Below the pieces are notes generated by a model. The model did not search any database. It was not told where the DNA came from and was given only the letters and a program-made list of their open reading frames with translations. From positions 349,991 to 413,990 of the forward strand of contig CAJTAT010000004.1 in assembly GCA_910574475.1 (NCBI GenBank): a stretch of 64,000 nucleotides of DNA, in the 5' to 3' direction. The position numbers and the translations under genes were made by a program. The number at the start of each line of letters is the position of its first letter. Position 1 is the stretch's first letter. Positions 58,786 to 64,000 of this stretch are shown piece after piece. This DNA comes from Clostridia bacterium. Its GTDB lineage: Bacteria > Bacillota > Clostridia > Lachnospirales > Lachnospiraceae.

Positions 58786-59464
58786 ACATGTATCAAAGAG
58801 TTTTTGCGTAGGGAGAGGGAGAAATACGAAAATCCAGGCAGTTCTGGATGTTTCCCTGGAAATAAACAAGGGCGAACATTTAGGGCTTGTCGGAGAGAGC
58901 GGCTGTGGGAAATCCACGCTGGCCCGCATGCTGGCCGGGCTTATCAGGCCGGATGGCGGGACCGTGCTTTTGGACGGACAGGATATTCAAAAACTCCCAG
59001 TAAAAGCTCGAAAAGAATTTCGCCGGAAGGTACAGATAATTTTTCAGAACCCTCAGCAGGCCTTTCATCCCCGTATGAAACTGTATGAGACATTGGCGGA
59101 GCCGATTCGCCTCTTTCATCTGGTAGAAACCAGAGAGCAGGAGCGCCTCATGCTGGAGGAAGCTATGGAGCGAATGGGGCTGACTACGGACATTTTCGGC
59201 CGTTATCCCCACGAAATTAGTGGCGGGCAGGCCCAACGGATTGCGCTTCTTCGGAGCCTGATGCTAGAGCCCAAAGTTCTTATTGCCGATGAACCCACCT
59301 CCATGTTGGATGTGTCTGTCCAGGCGCAGATTCTAAAGCTGATTCGTCAGACGACAGAGGAGAATGAGATTGCCCTTCTGCTGATTTCCCATGACATGGA
59401 TGTGATACGGGCCATGAGCGATAAGGTGATTTTTATGCATGAGAGTGCCTTAAATCTCAATTAA
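58772..59464 (+). CDS. Opp/NikE-type ABC ATPase (short form)
   Basis: 230 residues. Walker A VGESGCGKSTLARML near residue 40, signature EISGGQAQRIALLRS near 149 and Walker B VLIADEPTSMLD near 169 are intact. The C-terminal extension with the Cys cluster, present in the partner ATPase, is missing; the protein stops soon after the H-loop (LLISHDMDV). This is the usual size for NikE-like partners. It completes the five-gene transporter. Confidence 0.88.
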   Translation: MLRAEHVSKSFCVGRGRNTKIQAVLDVSLEINKGEHLGLVGESGCGKSTLARMLAGLIRPDGGTVLLDGQDIQKLPVKARKEFRRKVQIIFQNPQQAFHPRMKLYETLAEPIRLFHLVETREQERLMLEEAMERMGLTTDIFGRYPHEISGGQAQRIALLRSLMLEPKVLIADEPTSMLDVSVQAQILKLIRQTTEENEIALLLISHDMDVIRAMSDKVIFMHESALNLN

Positions 59465-59519
59465 TAGAAGCACATGAAAATAAATAACCATAAATGGAAG
59501 AAAGAATGAGATAAAAATT

Positions 59520-59633
59520 ATGAAGTATCAAAAGCTTATGAAGAAAATCATGCAGCAGCTGGATGAGTACAAAGGATTTGTTGACAACTTATTTTCTTTT
59601 AATATGGCAGAAAAAGAGAAAAGTCTGCTATGA
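59520..59633 (+). CDS. Possible small ORF, 37 residues
   Basis: ATG at 59520 to TGA at 59633 gives a helical, charged peptide (MKYQKLMKKIMQQLDEYKGF at the start). It lies in the 258-bp gap between the transporter and the uracil permease gene. The ribosome site is poor (GAATGAGA). It could be chance or a remnant. I see no other gene in this gap. Confidence 0.2.
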   Translation: MKYQKLMKKIMQQLDEYKGFVDNLFSFNMAEKEKSLL

Positions 59634-59722
59634 GGAAACTCAAAAAGAAGTTTAATATTGAAAAAAGGAGGAGTATATTGTATAGTAAAAAAGAAAAATA
59701 TTGACGAGGGAGGATTATTTGA

Positions 59723-60991
59723 ATGGAAAAGACGACAAGCCAGAAGTTAATTTTGGGAATTCAGCATGTGCTGGCCATGTTTGGAGCCACAGTACTTGTA
59801 CCAGCACTGACAGGACTGAATACTTCGATCACATTATTTTGTGCAGGTCTCGGAACTCTTTTATTCCACTGGATTACAAAGAGGAAGGTACCTGTTTTTT
59901 TAGGCTCAAGTTTTGCGTTTATTGGAGGAATTTGTGCGATTATCGGAGATTCCCGGATGGGAGATCCAGACTTTATTGAAAAACTGGCGGCTGTAAAGGG
60001 GGCGTTGATTGTAGCTGGTCTTGTCTATGCGGTGTTTGCCGGACTGATCAAGCTGGTGGGCTATGAGAAGGTGAACAAGCTGCTTCCACCTATCGTGACA
60101 GGGCCTATTATTATAGTTATCGGCCTGCGTCTTTCCGGGTCTGCCATCAACTCCGCTTTTTACTGGAACGGGGAGTTTAACTTAAAGGCGGTTCTTGTTA
60201 CAGTGATAGTGCTGGCTACTGTCATCTGTATATCTGTATTTGCAAAAGGCATTTACAATTTGATGCCGATTCTTTTTGCAATTATTGTAGGATATCTGGT
60301 ATGTATACCTATGGGATTTATCGATATGACTCCTATGAGGGAGGCCCATGCCCTCTCTTTTCTTGATCAAAATATATTGGATCAGGTGCTTTGTCCTCCA
60401 TCTTTTCAGGCTGATGCCCTCCTGGCCATTGCGCCCATTGCCCTTGTGACCCTAATTGAACATGTGGGTGATATTACGACGAACAGTGCTGTGGTTGGCA
60501 AGAATTTTATGGTGGATCCTGGCATCCATCGGACCATTTTAGGTGATGGTCTTGCTACTGCTATGGCAGGTATTCTGGGAGGCCCGGCGAATACTACCTA
60601 TGGTGAGAATACAGGCGTCCTTGCGGTGACTAAGAATTACGATCCTTCTGTCATCCGAATCGCCGCCGTATTTGCCATCATCCTTGGCCTGTTTGGAAAA
60701 ATTGGCGGGATTATCACCAGTATTCCAGGCCCTGTGACTGGTGGTATCAGCATTGTATTATATGGTATGATTTCCTCTGTAGGCGTACGGATTTTGATTA
60801 ATTCCCGCCTGAACTTTGGTAACAGCCGGAATCTGATGATTGCAGCCCTGATCTTTGTACTGGGCATTGGCTGCGACAGCATCCCAGTGGCAGGAACTGT
60901 CACCATCTCAGGTTTGGCCCTGGCGGCTGTAGTTGGAATGATTCTTGCGGCAATTCTTCCAGTGGGTGAAGATGATGTGATTGATCAGTGA
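59723..60991 (+). CDS. uraA: Uracil/xanthine permease (UraA/PyrP type)
   Basis: 422 residues with about 12 to 14 hydrophobic segments of the nucleobase-cation symporter-2 family. QHVLAMFGATVLVPALTGLN near residue 13 is the N-terminal signature. LIEHVGDITTNSAVVGKNF near 238 and GGPANTTYGENTGVLAVTKN near 286 carry the substrate-binding Glu residues of the uracil branch. Uracil is preferred over xanthine from these motifs, not certain. AGGAGG precedes the ATG. No PyrR attenuator was seen upstream. Confidence 0.88.
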   Translation: MEKTTSQKLILGIQHVLAMFGATVLVPALTGLNTSITLFCAGLGTLLFHWITKRKVPVFLGSSFAFIGGICAIIGDSRMGDPDFIEKLAAVKGALIVAGLVYAVFAGLIKLVGYEKVNKLLPPIVTGPIIIVIGLRLSGSAINSAFYWNGEFNLKAVLVTVIVLATVICISVFAKGIYNLMPILFAIIVGYLVCIPMGFIDMTPMREAHALSFLDQNILDQVLCPPSFQADALLAIAPIALVTLIEHVGDITTNSAVVGKNFMVDPGIHRTILGDGLATAMAGILGGPANTTYGENTGVLAVTKNYDPSVIRIAAVFAIILGLFGKIGGIITSIPGPVTGGISIVLYGMISSVGVRILINSRLNFGNSRNLMIAALIFVLGIGCDSIPVAGTVTISGLALAAVVGMILAAILPVGEDDVIDQ

Positions 60992-61029
60992 AAATATAGC
61001 TAGAACGAAGTATTATAAAAAGTTTCATT

Positions 61030-61070
61030 CAACCGGCGCGGCGTAAGTCACGCTGGTTGTGTTTTCATTT
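61030..61070 (+). terminator. Terminator of the uracil permease gene
   Basis: AACCGGCG pairs with CGCTGGTT (one G.T), with a loop that can add GCG/CGC pairs, followed by GTTTTCATTTT. It lies 40 bp after the stop. Confidence 0.65.
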
Positions 61071-61181
61071 TACGTCATCGGAACAGACATAAAACAAGGA
61101 TTGCCTTCATCAGGGAAATATGATATAGCTTTCTATAAAATATCCTATTCATGGCAGAGAGAAAGAGCAAATTTTTAGAAC

Positions 61182-61210
61182 TTGTTACCACATAAGTGGT
61201 TTGGTATAAT
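61182..61210 (+). promoter_or_regulatory. Promoter of the EIIC-chemoreceptor fusion gene
   Basis: TTGTTA (61182-61187) and a perfect TATAAT (61205-61210) are 17 bp apart. The spacer holds the small palindrome CCAC-ATAA-GTGG. The ATG at 61255 is preceded by CAGGGGG. Confidence 0.65.
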
Positions 61211-61254
61211 TGATATTAAAGTTTGTATAAGAAATTCTTTCAGGGGGAATAACC

Positions 61255-63453
61255 ATGGAAAACATTTTGCAGACGGCCGACAGGCTATTCCAAAACCGCT
61301 ATATCAGTTCTATTAAAAAGGCATTTACCATTACGCTTCCAGTAATCATTCTGGGCTCGATAGCGTCTCTGGTCAATAATATTCCCATTAACATCGTGCA
61401 GGCAGTTCTGTCCACCCCGGTTGGACAGGTGATCCGGACTGTAAATGACGCGGTTTGGCTGGGCAGCACAGCCATCATGGCGATTTTGATTGCATGGACT
61501 TTGGGCTATTATCTTGGTAATACCTATAAACTTAACGGTACGGTCTCAGCCCTCACAAGTGTATCCGCCTATCTGAGCATTTGCATTACAACCCCGGATG
61601 GCGGCATTTCGTTGAGCCAATTGGGTTCTAGTGGGCTTTTTGGAGCTATTCTAATCTCGATTCTGGCCACCGAGTTGTACCATGCATTTTCCTGTCTTAA
61701 AATCAATATTTCGGAGGATATGGCAGAGGAGGTGCAGCAAATGTTTGCAGCTCTTTTCCCCGTCATGCTGTCCGTTTTCTGTATTGCTCTCACAAACGGC
61801 ATCATATTAATGACCTCTGGCAAAGGGATTGACGAGTGGATTTTTACTGCCCTGTCGTCTCTTTTTTCAGAGGCCGATGGAGGCGGACTTGCTGGTACCT
61901 TGTTTCTGGTATTCGGCATCCATATTTTCTGGTTCTTTGGTATTCATGGCGGAAATGTGATGGACAGCATCATGGTCAGCGCTTTTGGTGAGAATCTCAT
62001 CCATAATATCGACCTATATGCCTTGAATCACAATGCCTTCGACGGGCAGCTTGCCATTATCAGCAAGGGCTTTTTGGATACTTTTGTATTTATGGGAGGA
62101 GCGGGTACATCGCTGTGCATTATTATCGCGGTGTTCATTATTGCCAGGAGTCGATATATGCGCAGCATCGCCAAAATGGGCGGTATATTCGCACTCTTCA
62201 ACATGAATGAAATTGTGTTGTTCGGCTTCCCTGTAATCTTGAGCCCCATTTTGCTGATCCCTTTCCTGCTTACGCCGCTCACGGTGACGCTGATTTCATG
62301 GAGCGCCATGTCTCTTGGTCTGGTTGCACGAGTTGTAACAGAGGTGCATTGGGCAATGCCGCCTTTGATCAGCGGATATTTGGCAACTGGCGGGCACCTG
62401 TCGGGCAGCATCCTCCAGATGATCAATATTACTGCAGGCATCCTGATTTATCTGCCATTTATTCGTTTGATGGACAGACGGGCAGTGCAAAAGGAATCCC
62501 TGAAGGATAACAATACGGCTCTGTTAAAAAATACACTGAATACGGTGGCTGAGAAAGTCCATAGCTCCACGGGTGAAATCAATGGGGAGATTACGGATTT
62601 CTCAATCGTCCTGGAAAGCATCGTCAGGGATTTGAATGTGCTCTCTGCTCAGATGCAGCAGCAGATGCAACAGATGCATACTTGTGACGAATATATGCAG
62701 ACCATTGATACCTCGATGGGCAACACAGATACCAGCATAAAAATCGTCTTGCAGAATATGGAAAAAACAGACACGCTATCCATGACAGGCGCACAGAACT
62801 TGCAGCAAACGATGCAGGAGATGGAGGAAACTTTCTTCTCCACACAAAAAACCAATGAACTGGCCAGCCAGCTTAATCTGCGCTGTGAGCAGATTGAGGG
62901 TATCTTAAAAAGCATTGAGGACATATCCATGCAGACGACTACTCTTTCACTCAATACCTCGATTGAGGCGACGCGTGCCGGTGTTCATGACAAAGAGTTT
63001 TCCGTGATGGCCGCCAATATAAAAGATTTGTCGGAAGCAACAGTGGGGGCAGTTTCCGATATTAAGGGTTTGTTACAGGGGATGAAAGCGGATGCATCTG
63101 ATATGATTGAGCGATCTGAAGTCAGTTTGAGGCAGGTAGAAACCGGACTGCAGCAGGTGATTGACGCCAACCGGCTGTTCAGTGAAATTGTGCGGAATAT
63201 TCACAATATTCAAGTACAGTGTCATACGATTCTTAAGTACAGCGGCGAGTTAAACGGCGAATTGCAGCAAATCAATGAACAAATCCGGGCAACCAGCCAT
63301 TTCTTTGTAGAAACGGCATCCTATACGTCTAATTTGGCTGCACAGGTTCGCGAAAGGTCGGATGAGTCCAAAGAAATGATACAAAAGCTGCGGAAGCTGA
63401 ATGTGGAAACAAGCCTTTTGACAGTGAATGCGCTTGAGAACCTTGAAAGATAG
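61255..63453 (+). CDS. PTS EIIC (lactose/cellobiose type) fused to a chemoreceptor signalling domain
   Basis: 732 residues. Residues 1 to about 415 form a Lac/Cel-type PTS EIIC permease: RYISSIKKAFTITLPVIILG at the N-terminus, about ten hydrophobic segments, and the sugar-site motif WFFGIHGGNVMDS near 223. A coiled region from about 425 then leads to a methyl-accepting chemoreceptor-like hairpin, with DISMQTTTLSLNTSIEATRAG near 555-575 (the usual tip is AxQTNLLALNAAIEAARAG) and EFSVMAANIKDLSEA after it. EIIB and EIIA domains are absent here and nearby. The likely role is a sugar sensor that signals through CheA/CheW-type or other partners, not transport alone. The frame is continuous, with no sign of assembly error. 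Confidence 0.82.
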   Translation: MENILQTADRLFQNRYISSIKKAFTITLPVIILGSIASLVNNIPINIVQAVLSTPVGQVIRTVNDAVWLGSTAIMAILIAWTLGYYLGNTYKLNGTVSALTSVSAYLSICITTPDGGISLSQLGSSGLFGAILISILATELYHAFSCLKINISEDMAEEVQQMFAALFPVMLSVFCIALTNGIILMTSGKGIDEWIFTALSSLFSEADGGGLAGTLFLVFGIHIFWFFGIHGGNVMDSIMVSAFGENLIHNIDLYALNHNAFDGQLAIISKGFLDTFVFMGGAGTSLCIIIAVFIIARSRYMRSIAKMGGIFALFNMNEIVLFGFPVILSPILLIPFLLTPLTVTLISWSAMSLGLVARVVTEVHWAMPPLISGYLATGGHLSGSILQMINITAGILIYLPFIRLMDRRAVQKESLKDNNTALLKNTLNTVAEKVHSSTGEINGEITDFSIVLESIVRDLNVLSAQMQQQMQQMHTCDEYMQTIDTSMGNTDTSIKIVLQNMEKTDTLSMTGAQNLQQTMQEMEETFFSTQKTNELASQLNLRCEQIEGILKSIEDISMQTTTLSLNTSIEATRAGVHDKEFSVMAANIKDLSEATVGAVSDIKGLLQGMKADASDMIERSEVSLRQVETGLQQVIDANRLFSEIVRNIHNIQVQCHTILKYSGELNGELQQINEQIRATSHFFVETASYTSNLAAQVRERSDESKEMIQKLRKLNVETSLLTVNALENLER

Positions 63454-63554
63454 GTAATTGCGGGTTGCTGACATGTCACCTAGCCCCTAAAGATCGTTAC
63501 CTGTGGTAACGGCTGCGTATCCGTTAGCTGAGAAATTCAGATGGATAGTTTCCA

Positions 63555-63690
63555 AAAAATAAAAAATGCCATGCAATCAAATAACTTCTTGCATAGCATT
63601 TTTTATTTTTCCGTTTACCTGGCATTCGTCATAATTTTGTGAATGTTTCCTTATGTCTCCCTATTATACGATTGCTCCTTTTTTCTGTAC
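63555..63690 (-). ncRNA. Candidate short transcript, minus strand
   Basis: A minus-strand promoter with TTGTAT (63721-63716), 17-bp spacer and perfect TATAAT (63698-63693) would start RNA near 63687. It would end about 130 nt later at the hairpin terminator at 63561-63602. Only a five-codon ORF (ATG-ACG-AAT-GCC-AGG) is seen within it. It could be a small RNA or an untranslated leader ending at a terminator. Confidence 0.35.
63561..63606. terminator. Bidirectional intrinsic terminator
   Basis: AAAATGC-C-ATGCAA pairs with TTGCAT-A-GCATTTT around a 12-base loop, with T-runs on both strands (TTTTTATTTTT on plus, TTTTTTATTTTTT on minus). It closes the EIIC-chemoreceptor gene about 110 bp after its stop. 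Confidence 0.8.
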
Positions 63691-63836
63691 CAATTATAGC
63701 ACAAAAATAAGAAAAATACAAGACTGGTAACAATAGCGGATAGTGTAAGTTTATTGTAGGAATAGGACAGACAGAATAGCCCCTTGATCCGGTCAGACTG
63801 ATTGACCTTCTTTACTATACCTGTTCTTTTCTCTTC

Positions 63837-64000
63837 CTACAAGCCCCAGATATGATTCTTTAGCGCCGCGATCTTTCTGATCTGTGTATACGGTATCGTG
63901 TAGACAGGCAGCTCTGCCAGCGCTCCCTGTGCCTTCCGGTTCTTTCGCTCGCTCTTTAATACTTCTTCCGCTGAACAGATCACTTCTTCCATCCCCGCAG
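63837..64000 (-). CDS. 3' end of an unidentified gene (truncated by window edge)
   Basis: An open minus-strand frame enters from the right edge and stops at TAG (63839-63837), giving the last 54 residues. The visible part reads MEEVICSAEEVLKSERKNRK near the start, then LPVYTIPYTQIRKIAALKNH, and ends IWGL. Codon use looks natural, but I do not recognise the family. The stretch 63607-63836 before it holds only the promoter described above and no gene that I can support. Confidence 0.4.
   Translation of the reverse strand, partial: AGMEEVICSAEEVLKSERKNRKAQGALAELPVYTIPYTQIRKIAALKNHIWGL

Noticed and set aside
59465..59722. Pyrimidine attenuator or PurR box upstream of the nucleobase permease
   Set aside because: No PyrR-binding loop, terminator/antiterminator pair or paired PurR boxes could be found by eye.
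1..64000. tRNA or rRNA genes, prophage, integrative element or insertion sequence
   Set aside because: No cloverleaf, rRNA core, transposase, integrase or phage structural gene was recognised anywhere in the window.

Overview
The window looks like chromosome of a low-to-moderate G+C, Gram-positive anaerobe, most likely a gut Lachnospiraceae (class Clostridia; Blautia, Dorea or Mediterraneibacter-like). The reasons are strong AGGAGG ribosome sites, a vanG-type operon of the kind found in clostridia, an infC-rpmI-rplT operon with an AUU start, B12-riboswitch control, siroheme/ferredoxin enzymes, and a secreted M60 (mucin-type) peptidase. The genus is inference. No rRNA, tRNA, CRISPR array, integrase or phage module was seen.

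Layout. Positions 1-4.3 kb (minus strand): a vanG-type glycopeptide-resistance operon vanR-vanS-vanG-vanXY-vanT, with vanT running off the left edge. 4.5-7.5 kb (minus): a small membrane protein and a BlaR1/BlaI-like sensor-repressor pair behind two palindromic operators. 7.5-12.4 kb (plus): a PadR regulator, a HAAS (DUF1700) membrane protein and a small envelope protein, followed by an OmpR-type regulator and a large multi-span sensor kinase. 12.5-14.3 kb: an M19 dipeptidase and a convergent, overlapping class-I glutamine-amidotransferase-like hydrolase. 14.4-18.4 kb: a three-gene MacAB-like export system.

18.4-29.4 kb: a sugar locus. A ROK regulator is divergent from an eight-gene operon: ribose-type ABC transporter (binding lipoprotein, double ATPase, permease), a long phosphomannose-isomerase-like cupin protein, aldose epimerase, D-lyxose/D-mannose isomerase, PfkB kinase and a mannitol-1-phosphate-dehydrogenase-family enzyme. 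The substrate is not known. 29.4-30.9 kb (minus): infC-rpmI-rplT with a structured leader and attenuator. 31.0-37.7 kb: an 1817-residue secreted M60 peptidase carrying an internal dockerin-like module, followed at once by a membrane-anchored protein with a cohesin-like domain. 37.7-39.8 kb: two G3E (CobW-like) GTPases behind a CIRCE-like operator.

39.8-43.5 kb: a LysR regulator divergent from a CoA-disulfide-reductase-like flavoprotein and a siroheme/ferredoxin sulfite-reductase-like protein. 43.6-53.9 kb: a tandem 53-bp hairpin repeat, then Lrp/AsnC regulator, AI-2E family exporter, hybrid sensor kinase, DUF1653 protein, TrkA/TrkH potassium uptake, MATE efflux and Mrp/NBP35 ATPase. 54.1-59.5 kb: a cobalamin riboswitch controlling a five-gene Opp/Nik-type ABC importer. 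59.7-61.0 kb: uracil permease. 61.2-63.5 kb: a protein fusing a PTS EIIC permease to a chemoreceptor-type signalling domain. The right end holds a candidate short RNA and the 3' end of an unidentified minus-strand gene.

The items most likely to repay a second look are the EIIC-chemoreceptor fusion, the dockerin-M60/cohesin pair, the G3E GTPase fused to a YcgQ/DUF1980-like domain behind a CIRCE-like site, the uncharacterised sugar operon, and the B12-controlled Opp/Nik-type importer.
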